NCBI GenBank assembly: GCA_907165135.1
Contig: OU015568.1
Coordinates: 9,804,501-9,868,500, forward strand
Origin: Oikopleura dioica
Taxonomy: Eukaryota; Chordata; Appendicularia; Copelata; Oikopleuridae
Reading direction: 5' to 3'
Length of the DNA: 64,000 nt
Below, piece after piece: positions 21,638 to 32,991 of this stretch. Both the position numbers and the translations under genes were made by a program. A model generated the notes under the pieces. It ran no database searches and had not been told where the DNA came from. It worked only from the letters and a program-made list of their open reading frames with translations. Each line of letters starts with the position of its first letter. The first letter of the stretch is position 1.

Positions 21638-24630
21638 TTATCTGGGAACAAGGCCTCGTGATTTAGGGAAGTTTTGGTCGGTCGCTTTGAAAGAGCTTCG
21701 GGAGGATTTTGAACTGTGGTGCGATTTCGACGATTTTTGCCGATTGGAACTGCTTCTAAAGACTCCTGGAGCTGCTTGAATTACCATTTCATCTGGTTCC
21801 GGCTCTCCACCCCTCTCAAGACTGAGGAGACCTTGTCCATCTGGATCCGGCCCTTCCCAATCCCTCGTTGTTCGCGTTGGCAGTTCTAGTTCGAGAATAA
21901 GGATATTGTCGCATCGATAGCGAGGGTTGGTCGGTTCTTCAATTGCCATGTCCCGTGAAAATCGACTCATTGGTCTTCGATTGCCAAGAGCGCTTACTGG
22001 ACGCTTCATCATCGTATCCATCCCAGAAGCAAGCGGCTGAAGCGAGAATTCAATGATAAAAGAACAGAGCTTAGAGATACCTTTAGTTTCCAAATATCTT
22101 TGTCTTTGTCGAAGTAGGCGCGACTCTCGATTTTGGCGACGTCTGAAGGCTGAATGAAATTGTCTAAAAACACGGAGCAAAGTTTGCTCTCGCGCATCAG
22201 CTGATCCAGGTTTTGTTCCAGCTCTCTCATTCGATTCCTGTGCTCTTCTTGTATCTCATCAATCTCAGCCTTTCCAAAGCGTTATTTGACGAAACATGAT
22301 GTGATCTACCTTTGTGTTCTGTAGTTTACTGTAAATTTTCTTCAGTTTTCTCGTTTTTATCTCGACTTCTTGTTGTAGCGTGTTAAAATTTTCCCTCGCA
22401 TCTTCTTCCTTTTCAGCTGCTTCTTCTAGCTTCAGTTGAATTTCTCGCTCTTTCAACCTTTGTTCCGCTAGTTCTTTCCTTTTCACCTCTAGTTCCTATA
22501 AAACAACCTATTTTTAGCACTTGTTTTCACCCGCATTAGCCTCATTAAACATTCAAAATTATAATTTACAATCTGACCTTTTCTTGCTGCGTCGTCCGGT
22601 CCAGAATCGTAACTCCGCCGATAAGAAGCTTTTCTTGCATTGTTTTTAGCTTTTTCTCCATTTGCTTTTGATTCTCTTTTTGCTTTTCCAGCTCTGAAAA
22701 AGAGAGTTTTGCCAAAGAAAAGAGATTTTTAAGCTAGCCTACTTTAACTTTTATGTTTCTGAAAAGAACTGGCGACTTTTGAATTGCTACAGAAATACTG
22801 CTACGGAAAATCAAGTAGTTTGGTAGTAGAATGTATTTCCAAACTGCGGAAATAAAAAAATATTCACGCAAGATATGGTTATATTTGAAGAATATACGGT
22901 CTGTATTCACTTCTTACCAAATAAAAGTAAATAACCACCTGATTAATTATTCTAATTTTGAAACCGAAATGACAAAACAAGGAAACCTTTTGCTTTCTTT
23001 TTTGCTTCTTTGATAAGTTTTGCCTTTTCTTCTTCTGTTTGGTGTTTCGCTTCTTCGATTTCTTTCTTTTTGAGTTCGAGAACTTCTTCTTCAGACATTC
23101 CACTTATTCAAGCTCTACGATTCCTTCAGAAAACGGTTTCTTGCGCTAGAATCAAAGAGCTTTTCCTAGGAATTCCGCCTCTGCCGGCGAGTTTCTGTTT
23201 GAGCTTCTCAATTTCTTCCTGAAATTCTCGGAGCATCGCATCTTTCGGGTCCTCGTTGATTTTCGGAATGTTCTTGATACTTTTCGCTCGATTCGCATAA
23301 CGCAGAGTCGTGATTGTCTCGTCGTAATTAAAGTTGGCTATAAAAAGGCGGATAAATGCACAAGCGTCTTGAGTATCTCAAAGTTTGACATGCAGTCATT
23401 ATTCGGATTCTTCTATTCTTTTATTCTGAGTTCCAATTTTACCTGGGCCAAGATTGGCGATCATAATTGTCTTTGCATTTCCACCCAGCGAGTCTTGAAG
23501 GAGTCTGGTCAGCTTCGAGTCTCTAAAATTGACCATGAAAGTGAAAATAATTGATTAATCGTATCAAACCTGTAGGGAATATGTCCTCGGCCATCGACCA
23601 GCGCAGAGATGACGTTTCCAAGTGCAGATAACGAAAGATTAATTTTCGTCGCCTCCTTGAGACGCTGACCAGCGGCGCCAGTCTTCGCCTGCCTCTCCGA
23701 TCCCGCCAAGTCGACCATGTTGAGCCGCCCGACGCGGATGTGATCTTCGCCGATTGCATTCTGAGATCATCAATTTGATGTAGAGGAGAGCGCTTTTACC
23801 TTGCTTGAGCACTCGATATTGATGGTGAAGATTGCATGAGATCGAGAAGAGTGCTCGTTCATGTTCGTCGCGCCGACTGAACGATTTTGATTTCCAACGT
23901 TCATCACGTGCTCAATGTCTTGCACATTTTTCACGACGTAAGACTATTATCGCGGTTTTTGACAATTGTCATCATTTAGCGTCTTAGAATTGCATCTTTT
24001 CGCTGATACTCCAAGCCGCTTGCGGCTTCTCGTGTTTTGATGATCAAAAGAATAAAGAGAATAATAATAAGAAAGTAAAACCGGTGCCAATAAGTCTTTA
24101 ACTTGTACACCAGTGTCTGCTCTTTCTTTCAGCGCCAGTCTTTTCGTCTGATCTTTTGAGAGTAAATCCCGGATTTCTTCTTGATAGATTTCAAGATAGC
24201 TCGCTCGGACAAGGTATTTTTCATCTTTGGTTCGGGAAATATGCGTGAAGATATGGTCAAATGCTCTGGGAATCATCCCTTTTAGCGCCTGATCTGATCG
24301 TACTCCTTCCATTGTAAAGGTCTTTCCTGTGCCAGTTTGGCCGTAAGCAAAGACCGTTCCATTGAAGCCCGAGAGGACAGAATTCACCAGTCCTCGGAAG
24401 TTTTCTTCGTAGAGTTCTTCTTGCGTCGAGTCTGGCCCGTAAACGGAGTCGAAGGTAAATGTTCTCGTTCGCTCGGAATCGGCGTTGTGCACTTTTGGAT
24501 TCGTTATCGACAACTGGCAGATTTTCTGGTCGATTTGGACGATTTGTTTGTGTCCCTGCTGCTGCTCTTTCGAGGACATTGGGCGGCATCGCACGAGTAC
24601 GCGAACGCAATCTTCATCCCGCTTACCCAT
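21638..24630 (-). CDS. KIF3A: Kinesin-2 motor subunit KIF3A
   Basis: Motor subunit of heterotrimeric kinesin-2, needed for intraflagellar and axonal transport. ATG at 24630 gives [17 protein letters not shown]. The motor domain shows the P-loop [14 protein letters not shown]-type [12 protein letters not shown], switch [14 protein letters not shown] near 23.85 kb and switch II LVDLAGSE near 23.7 kb, split by several short introns. A Lys/Glu-rich neck and coiled coil follow (23.3-22.3 kb). The tail resembles KIF3A specifically: [13 protein letters not shown], then [13 protein letters not shown] and DIWKLK. The C-terminus is Ser/Lys/Arg-rich, ending LVPR. The gene lies 237 bp upstream of MRCK in the same orientation, with an AG acceptor between them, so co-transcription is possible. 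Confidence 0.95.
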
Positions 24631-25593
24631 TTTTTATTTCTTCCACGATTTTTCAATATTTCAATTCTTTCTCGATTTCTTTCTGAAATAATCAACTATT
24701 AGTAAAAGTACAGAGAATAATTCAAATTTATTTCTCTTCGTCTTAGTTGCGGCATTTTCAAAGCAAATTTGCTCGAGACTGGGCAGTGCTCGTGTCTTCT
24801 TATCACAAAAAATGCTGATTCATGACGATCAATGCAAGTGACTTTATTTTCATTTTTTTTCAAATTTAAATCATTCAAGCTGTTGAATTTTCAACTGTGA
24901 CGTGTGTTTCTGGTGCTTGAGTTTTCTATCTTGTGATTTTTGAAATAATGAATCACACGTACAGTTGTCAAATTACTGCAATTACTCGACAACAAAATCG
25001 TGACTAAACAAACAGTGAAAATTCGTACTGTAGTAAGAGTTTCTCCTCTAAGTAAAAGCTGAATATAAAGCTGTTAATCCCTAGAATCTCCTATCGGCGA
25101 TCCTTTGAATTGAAAGATTTTTCTCAAAGGAGTGTTTATTGGCTACGATGCGCCAATAGCGCCTCGTTCAGTCAATGAACTGTAGTAAACTGGAAAGTGA
25201 TAAGACGGAACAATCCATCTACAGATAGTCTGCAAATCGTTCGCAATGATTGACTGATAGTTTTATAAATTTTTCAAGTAGTAATTATTCGTCTTTTGAA
25301 ACAATCAACGGAAATCTGGCTAAGTCTCGCTAGCATCGTCAAATTGTTAACACTTTACAATAGAACAGCAAGACAAGTTCACCATCAACTTTTCCCACTC
25401 AGTTGACGGAGCGTGAATTTCGAGAATCAGGAGATTCTCAGAGTTCGTAAATTTTCAGAGGGCAGACAACCTACGCGCGCGCTTATTGGCCGCGTCAGAA
25501 ATTCTGTCTAATTTGCTGAAAAGGACCTTCCACTCAGTTCACCCCACAAGGAATAAATGAGCAAGACGAAGAGCTAAAGAGAAGAAGAAAAAA
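24631..25593. promoter_or_regulatory. Divergent intergenic region
   Basis: About 960 bp separating KIF3A (minus) from the small gene at 25594 (plus). No coding frame is evident. CCAAT-like motifs occur on both strands (ATTGGC near 25138, CGCCAATAGC near 25151, TTATTGGCC near 25482). It is the natural place for two diverging promoters; no TATA box is evident. Confidence 0.4.
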
Positions 25594-26062
25594 ATGGGAG
25601 GCTACTTCTCGAAAAAAGACCAAAAGGAGCAAAATTTTGCGAGTTCTCAAGACTACCAGAGCGGATTCAAAGTTCCTGCCGAGCCAAAGACTCTTTACAG
25701 ACCAGACGTTTTCGTTGATTTTTATCAGTCAAACCTTTTCAAGGTAAAATAAACATTGCTATTACTTCATTGACTGTATGAACTCACTCAGGACGCAGAT
25801 GGATGCGAAGCAAACGAATTCTACGTCCAGGCAGGTTCGGGTAACATGTACAAAGTGAAACGATCCAAGCTGAAACCCGTCGGCTTGAAAGAATACGCCT
25901 GGCCAATGCTTGCCCTTACTTGGTAAGACGAAAGAATCTAAAGTAAAAACTTCCTTCATTAGCCCAATGGTTGTTTGCGAAGAAGACTCGTTGATGACCT
26001 ACGTCCGTCGAAGATTCCACTATGTCGATCGCTACCCATCAGACTATATCTTCGACAAGTGA
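25594..26062 (+). CDS. Small unknown protein with myristoylation-like N-terminus
   Basis: Three exons, 25594-25743, 25792-25922 and 25963-26062, joined by two introns of 48 and 40 nt with good GT-AG ends, give 126 aa. Phases agree at both junctions. The start MGGYFSKKDQKEQ fits an N-myristoylation signal (Gly2, Ser6, then lysines). The middle and C-terminus are rich in Tyr, Asp and Arg (PKTLYRPDVFVDFY, YVRRRFHYVDRYPSDYIF). No membrane span. I do not recognise the family. It lies about 200 bp upstream of CDIN1 on the same strand and could be the first gene of an operon. Confidence 0.7.
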
Positions 26063-26277
26063 AAACAAAAAAATGAGAAAACACCAAAAGCGCCCGAAGC
26101 AGCAGCTGCTAAGGACGCCACTAACACATATGTGTGCGTTCAAAAAAATATGTTCCTGTACTGTTCTGTACTCTTATCGACATTCTTCAATCTTCCTGTA
26201 CTTTCTATAAAAACACTACACATTCAAATTTACAAAATCATTTCTAATAATGTCTATTTTAGATTATAAAAAAGGGG

Positions 26278-27250
26278 ATGAGTAAAACGAGCGACTCAAT
26301 AATGCGAGTTTTGTCGCCGACAATTTTACAGAGTGTGCACGATTTAATTGATAAGGGAGGAAAAACGCCGTCGAACAGAGTTCTCGATCAACTGCAGGAG
26401 AATTTTCCTCGTATTCCGAAAGAATCATTGTACTCGATATATTCTCAACGCATCAGAAATAAATATGCAGCAGGTAGATCGAAGATTCTAGTTCAAAAAT
26501 ATTTAAATTCGAACTTTTAGCTGGGAGGAAATTGACAGATGACGATTACTGTGACAAACTGTACGATGTCTACAAAAAGAGAGTCGAAGAAGGCCTCAAA
26601 ATCAATCAACGGAGACAGCCGGTGATCCCAAAACTCGCAGAAGAGCGAGGACTTTTTCCTTGGATGACATTCAAAGCGATTGCGACACGATTTCTAGCGG
26701 AAGAAGCTGGCGCTAGCGTTTCGAAGAAGATTATTCAACAATACATCAAGAATCCGCATTCGATCAAGAATGTTCAGCTCCAACTAGAGGCGATAGTTTG
26801 CTCAACACAGGACCAGCTACAGGGAATTATTACTGATTCATTGAGGCACGTTGTTGGAAAGGACTACGAGCAGATTCTTGAAAGGCAGCTCAAAGAGGTA
26901 ATAATTTCTTCCCTTTTCTTTCAGCCCCTAACCTTCATATTCAGAAGAAAATCGCGTATATTGACGAAGAAGCCCAACGACGAATGGGCCAAGACGTTAC
27001 TCCTGATTTCCGGCTGACGGTACCTATAGCTATAAACGGAAAACCAGTTTGTTGGATCGATTCAAAAGCCCTCTTCGGCGACGCTAAAAGCCACAAATCT
27101 TACCTGGACACTCAGCTGCTATCTTATTGGAATCGCTTCGGCCCTGGACTCGTTATTTACTGGGCTGGCTACGAAGAGAACATAGAGAAACTCGCTCCCG
27201 AAGTACAAGTTGCCCATTTTCTGCCAAACTTTGAACACCCCTTTCAGTGA
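26278..27250 (+). CDS. CDIN1: CDIN1 (C15orf41) family predicted nuclease
   Basis: Homologue of CDAN1-interacting nuclease 1, mutated in human congenital dyserythropoietic anaemia type I. Exons 26278-26473, 26521-26897 and 26945-27250 encode 292 aa, near the human length of about 281. The helical N-terminal half includes [19 protein letters not shown]. The C-terminal half is the PD-(D/E)xK-like nuclease part: [16 protein letters not shown], then [19 protein letters not shown], where DFx...IDSK carries the expected catalytic Asp and Asp-x-Lys, then [16 protein letters not shown]. Introns are 47 nt. The stop is 60 bp before the transketolase start, separated by a pyrimidine-rich tract and CAG, so the two are likely one operon. 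Confidence 0.93.
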
Positions 27251-27310
27251 TTCGAACATTCCACTTTTATTCAAATTTTACTCAAATCGATCAATTTCAG
27301 AGCTGCAATC
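27251..27310 (+). promoter_or_regulatory. Intercistronic trans-splice acceptor
   Basis: Only 60 bp lie between the CDIN1 stop and the transketolase ATG. It is T-rich and ends TTTCAG at 27295-27300, ten bases before the ATG. This is what a spliced-leader acceptor between operon genes looks like. No room for a separate promoter. Trans-splicing is inferred. Confidence 0.55.
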
Positions 27311-29405
27311 ATGAGCGAGTATCAGAAGCTTTCAAGGCCGAGGCTATCGAGCTCCAGAACGCTGGCCACAGACTTCGAATCGATTCAATCATCAGCACCA
27401 CCACTGCCGGATCTGGTCATCCTTCTTCTTGCACTTCTGCCGCGGACATCATGTCCGTTTGCTTCAAAAAGGTTTGAACTTCGAAGGCAATTATATTCTA
27501 TCTCTTTATGCAACTTTCAGTACATGCGATACGACGTCAGCAACCCAGGAGACGCTGCTGCCGATCGATTCGTCCTTTCCAAGGGCCACGCTGCCCCAGT
27601 TCTTTACGCCGCGATGAAGGAAGTCGGTCACTTGACCGAGCCACTCACCAACCTTCGAAAATATACATCTGATCTCGAGGGCCATCCGCCAGTGACCCTT
27701 CCATTTGTCGATGTCGCCACTGGTTCGCTCGGCCAGGGTCTCGCTAACGCTTGTGGAATGGCTTGGGTTGGAAAGAACGTCGACAAGGCCCCTTACAGAG
27801 TCTTCTGCATGATGGGAGATGGTGAATCGGCCGAAGGATCCGTCTGGGAGGCGATGCAGTTTGCCTCTCACTACAAGCTTGATAACCTTTGTGCCATCAT
27901 CGATGTCAACCGACTTGGACAGAGTGAAGCGACTGCTCTTGGCCACGAGATGGAAATTTACAGGTAATTAATGCTGTGAAAATTTTATCGATCAATTTAA
28001 ATCAAGAGCGCGAGGTGAAGCCTGGGGAATGCACACAATCGTGATCGATGGTCACGATGTGAACGCCATCGACAAGGCCTTCCATGAAGCCGAGATTACT
28101 AAAGGAAAACCCACTCTTATCGTTGCCAAGACTTTCAAGGGTAAACACATGCCCGAGCAGGAGGATCGTGACAACTGGCATGGCAAGCCCATGAGCCAGG
28201 ACTTCTGCGACAAAATCAAGAAACACATCGAAGGACTCATGGAAGACACTGATGCCAAAATCTCCCCTCGAGCTCCAGTCGCCGCTGTTGAAAACAGATC
28301 CTTCGCCACTGATGTCAAGCTCTCCTCCCCACCTAGCTACGAGAAGACTGACAAGGTTGCCACTCGAAAGGCTTACGGAACCGCTTTGACCAAGCTCGGC
28401 GACTCCTGCGATCGGGTCATCGCTTTTGACGGAGACACAAAGAACTCTACCTTCTCCATCGATTTCATGAAGAAATACCCCGAAAGATTTGGCGAGTGCT
28501 TCATCGCCGAGCAGCTTCTTGCTGGTGTCACTATCGGTGCTGCTTGTCGAAACAGAGCTATTACCTTTGCCTCTACTTTCTCGGCCTTCTTCTCCCGCGC
28601 TGCGGATCAGATCCGAATGGGAGCTATCTCCAAGACTAACGCCAACTTTGTCGGCTCCCACGCTGGTGTCTCCATCGGAGAAGACGGCCCCTCTCAGATG
28701 GCTCTCGAAGATCTTGCCTTCTTCCGCGCCATTCCTGGATCTACCGTTTTCTACCCATCTGATGCTGTCTCCTGCGAGCGAGCGGTTGAAATCGCCGCCA
28801 ACACTGAGGGTGTTTGCTTCATCAGAACCTCTCGGCCAGCCACAGTCAATGGTGCTACGCAAATTTATCTCCACCTCATAAATTATAATTTCAGTCCACG
28901 CTAATGATGCTGAATTCGCAGCTGGAAAAGCTCACTTTGTCCGAAAGGGTAAAGCCGCTGCTATTTTCGGATCTGGAATCACTCTCCACAACGCTCTTGA
29001 AGCCGCCGAGGCCCTCGCAAAGGAAGGCATTGAGGTACTCAACCATAGAAATGTTTCTCTAGCAGATCCGATTCATTAGGTCTCCGTCATTGATCCATTC
29101 ACGATCAAACCAATGGACGTGAACGCCGTCAAAGAAGCCGTCGCAGAGACCGGCGGCAAGCTCATTACAGTCGAAGACCATTACGCTTATGTAAGTCACT
29201 AAAATTGAATCCAGTTAACTGAAGTAATGTCTCTCAGGGTGGTCTCCACTCTGCAGTCTCCGAAGTCGTCTGCTCTGAAGGCCTCGGCGCCAAGGTCAAA
29301 TCGCTCGCTGTTCCCGGCGTCTCCCGATCCGGTAAGGCCGCCGAGCTTATGGCCGCTGCCAAAATTGATGCCGCAGCTATCATCGAAGCCGTCAAATCTT
29401 TTTAA
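27311..29405 (+). CDS. TKT: Transketolase
   Basis: Thiamine-diphosphate enzyme of the pentose phosphate pathway. Exons: 27311-27471, 27521-27963, 28007-28851, 28895-29034, 29080-29190 and 29238-29405, with introns of about 43-49 nt. Motifs: [40 protein letters not shown] (ThDP/metal site), [39 protein letters not shown]-type [54 protein letters not shown]. It ends [10 protein letters not shown]. The N-terminus is odd: the ATG at 27311 gives MSEYQKL in one frame, while the conserved body ([19 protein letters not shown]) is in another with no ATG after the acceptor. Either a small indel is present or translation starts differently. Heavy codon bias gives a long antisense frame (28002-28874) that is not a gene. 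Confidence 0.96.
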
Positions 29406-29729
29406 TTTCGCTCCATGACAAGAATAATCATCGCCTCCTGAATCAACCCCTTCAAGAGGCGCGACAGAACTGCCCTGACAAAATTATGTTTCGTAAAGTT
29501 ACAATACTCTAGAAAAATTACGTGTTCTCCTTCGCTCGGAAAGTTCAAATTCATTTGCCACGCAACATTGGTGCACCAATAATTGCTCTCTGATTCAATT
29601 ATACTGTCGCTCATGCAATGAAATAAAATCAGATTGAGCTCTATCTTTACACTTTCAACGTTTCTATGTTTGAAAGAATAATTCGGGAAAAAAGCAGTTG
29701 TACTGAAAAATATAAACTGTAATTCAGCC

Positions 29730-30848
29730 ATGGTGGCTTCATTCTCTGCCGAGGTTCGCTGTATGATGTTCGTTTTTGGTGATATTGAGACCCCTTCCAT
29801 TGAGTCTGCCCAGGTCATCGAGGAACTCGTCCGTCTTGAGATCAAAAGGGTCATTGCGGACACTTCCATCGTCGAGCCATCGATCTCAGATATCCTTTTT
29901 GCTCTCAGACACGGATCTCACTTGTTCAGCAGAATAACTTTCATTTAAAGTCAGTTGAGATCCATCACGTAGATCACAGAAGAATCTAATTTTGAGGATC
30001 GTTAAGTTTATGCACGCGCTTGATACCGGAGGGCGAGGTGCGTAATCATGCACTCTGAGAAGTGTCTAACAGAAACGAATTTAGATAAAGCCAGTAAACA
30101 AGATAGAGTCGGAGAAGTTCTTGAAGCAATTGGAATCTGGGACTTTAAGAAGTCCATCCAAAGAGAACTTAAACGATATCCGAGTCATGATCCGTTGAAG
30201 CTAAAGAAATTGCAAATCATGTCTGATAGAATAAATGTTCTTTCGGCCCAAGAATATGAGCATCATGTTTATTGTCAACGAGCATCCTTTTATGGATACG
30301 CAACTCAACAGAGAAATAATATCTTCAAGACTAATGATGCGGTAGATTCAAGATGAGGTTAATAATATTCACATTTCATTTCTGCTCATTTGTTTATCCA
30401 ATTACATTCTAGTCATTTGACATATTGACCCCAGTAAAAAGAATTTCCCGTTGAAAAATCAGAAGATGGAAAAATATGGCTTCGTAAAACGGAAGGTCAA
30501 GGTCGAACGCTTTCTTGACTTCTTACGAGGAACCGACAAAGCAAAAATTCAACTGTCAGATATCGTGGTAGAAGCTTTAATTTGTTTGGCGAACGAGCTT
30601 GTGCTTCTCTTGGTAACAAACGCTCTCAAAAGGAAGTTTTATTTTACTGTTGATGGTACGTTATCCTGATCTGATGTAGTTTCTCAGTCAAAATTTTAGA
30701 GCAAATTCTTGACGGAGGCATTCAACCGCGCAGCATAAAAGCTGTGCACGCCCTTCTTCGTGATCCAGCCAGTAATAAACAGCTGAGCCTCATTAAAAAT
30801 AGCAAACAATCAGGGGACCAGTCAATTTTTCTTCTAGCTAACTTTTAA
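29730..30848 (+). CDS. SUPT3H: SUPT3H / SPT3 histone-fold subunit of SAGA
   Basis: Histone-fold protein of the SAGA/STAGA co-activator. Exon 1 starts at ATG 29730 after an AATTCAGCC acceptor and encodes the first histone fold (FSAEVRCMMFVFGDIETPS, VIEELVRLEIKRV, ISDILFALR). The fold continues at about 29991 (KNLILRIVKFMHALD). Exon from 30085 (DKASKQDRVGEVLEAIG ... IMSDRINVLSAQEYEHHVYCQRASF) matches the SPT3 central region. The second histone fold is at 30510-30760 (IQLSDIVVEALICLANELV, IQPRSIKAVHALL), ending TAA at 30846-30848. The junction between the first fold's two halves has no in-phase GT donor; see findings. Identification rests on the two-fold layout and the ARQ-SF-type motif; TAF13 would have only one fold. 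Confidence 0.85.
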
Positions 30849-31003
30849 CCTTCTTGTTGTGCTCATTTCTGATTTAATACTGCCGAATCCACTTAAATTT
30901 GAGTAGTCTCAAGTCTGCATTATTCAGATTTTGTTGGCCTCGATCAGTTGGCTACAAGTTGAATTCCCCCGGGCGGTGGGTACCGAAGCTACTCGACCGG
31001 AAA

Positions 31004-32867
31004 ATGCTTTACAGGTTAGTTGCAATTTCAGCAGCGCAGAAACCTGAGCTCATATTTTGTAGAGAGCAGATTCAGACGCTCAAGAACTGGAACTCGCGCT
31101 GGGGAAGTTCTGAGCAAGTTTGCGCTATTTATTCTCTGGCGCAGTTACTCACCAGAGATATCGACAAGAAATTCGTGATTACGATCTTGTCCGAATTGGC
31201 TAACAATGTCGACGAAGATACGAGAAGCTTGGAGGGCGCAGCGAATAACTCACTTTGGTCAGAGCGGCTTCTGCAAGAAGATGCGCCGAAAATTGCGTCT
31301 GCTCTTATTGATCACCTCCCCTTAGTGAAAGGAAATTCACTTTCGCAACGCTACATGGATCTTGTGAGCAAAGTGCTCAAATTTGCAATCAAGGAAGAGA
31401 AACTGCTTGAAGAGTCTCGTCAGATTCTCTCCATCGCCATTATTCACCCAATGTTCAAAAACGACCAACGCGACCTCGAGAAGTTCGCTGCTCTTCTCCA
31501 GAGCAAGATGATATTCCGCGAGCAGAGGGAGGAAAAGATCGAAGTGACGAGCTCGGACGAATTCTCAGAAGAAGAGTTTCTCTCTGATAATTTTATTAGC
31601 TCCAGCGACTCGGATGACCCAAATGAGTTCGCTCATCTCGATCATATCAATACATTCCTCGATCCGGACAGGTATCATTTTAATCAAAAAGCATTATTTT
31701 AACAGAAAAATTAGCGGAATGGAAGACGTACCGAACTGGCTGAAGTCGTTGCGCCTGCATAAATACCAATATCTTTTTGCGAAGCTGACTTACGAAGATA
31801 TGTTGGCGTTGACAGAAGATAGACTAGGTGAGTGCAACCTGATTTCTTAATATTTTGTAATACTTCTCATTTCAGCGGAACAAAATGTGACAAAAGGCGC
31901 GAGGAAGAAAATTGCTTCTTCAGTTGCCAAGCTCCGGCAGCGCTCAAATAAGCTCCGAGAAATCGAAAAAGACATTCCAACATATGGTTCGGCGCTATCA
32001 GCTGGAAAGCTTCGGGAAAGGCTGAAAGAAATGAAGGAGATTATCGAAACCCCACTAAAGCGACCTGGTAGCGTATTTCATCTCGCTATTTTATTATTTT
32101 TCGATTTATTAAGTTGCGAATGAAGAAGATTTGCCTGGTCAATTTACAAGTGCCCTTGGAAAACTCTACGCAAACATCCATTTCTATGAAAGCGACGAAG
32201 AGAACTTGAAAACATTCGTTGGAATCGCAGAAGATGCAATGAGAAAAGCTTGTCTGACTGAAGCGCAGCGTGAACAGATTCGAAATTGGTACGAAAAGAT
32301 TTACGCTATCTATCAGCACATGCCAAAGGTAAACAAGAAAAAAGTTGACTGAATCTCAGCTCTTAATTTCAGCGGAAGCCAAAAATGTCTTCGCTCCAAA
32401 ATCGCCGAATCCCGTCTCGAGGAGGGTCGAATTCTCGTGGAAAGTCTCGGCATATGCGAGGAATTAGCCAGCCAGCAACGCAAGGACAGAATCAATCTCT
32501 TCCTTGGACCAACCCATACAATAATTTCAACAACGCCTCTGGCTCCATGTCACCAAAAATATTCCACAAAAGAGCTTCTAGTCTCGATGTCACCCACATG
32601 GTTCACCATTCAACAAGGTTCCAATAGCAAATTTAAAGAATTTTTAACCGGGTTTTCTAGTCATCAGTCTCAAGAGTCCCTAATCCAACACAGTTCACAG
32701 CAGTCACTAACTCGTCCTCATGTAAGACTCATGCCACTGATTGATATTTGTGACGTTGTTTTTAGCCATCCCTTCAAAGCTCGACAGCGTCTCTTACTGG
32801 AGATTTCAGCAACAGATATGATCCTGATTCGAACATTTCCAACTCATATCTCTATCTTCCAAGCTAG
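31004..32867 (+). CDS. SAMD4A: Smaug / SAMD4 RNA-binding translational repressor
   Basis: Post-transcriptional regulator that binds Smaug-response hairpins through its SAM domain. A tiny first exon (31004-31014, MLYR) joins 31063 and gives MLYREQIQTLKNWNSRWGSSEQV, matching the SAMD4 N-terminus. The Smaug similarity region follows (HLPLVKGNSLSQRYMDLVSK, ESRQILSIAIIHP), then an acidic Ser/Asp stretch. The SAM domain spans about 31720-31960: MEDVPNWLKSLRLHKYQYLF, YEDMLALTEDRL, EQNVTKGARKKI, with the conserved basic RNA-contact surface. A second helical region starts DLPGQFTSALGKLY. The tail is basic, then Ser/Gln-rich, ending YLYLPS with TAG at 32865-32867. Introns are 40-60 nt. Another gene starts 125 bp downstream. 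Confidence 0.92.
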
Positions 32868-32991
32868 AAAGAAAAGAAAGTTCATGTTTGTGCACCATTC
32901 AAGTCAAATGGGTTGACAAGCCATTTACGCCATTTCGTTTTCAGAACTTGAATATTTTTGGACAAATTGGAGCGGAACCAAAAATGCGGCG

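Noticed and set aside
28002-28874. 290-residue minus-strand frame over transketolase
   Set aside because: It is the antisense shadow of a strongly codon-biased conserved enzyme; composition is Ser/Gly/Asp-rich without domains.
29402-29869. 155-residue minus-strand frame between transketolase and SUPT3H
   Set aside because: It overlaps SUPT3H exon 1 in antisense, has no recognisable motif and begins inside a known exon.
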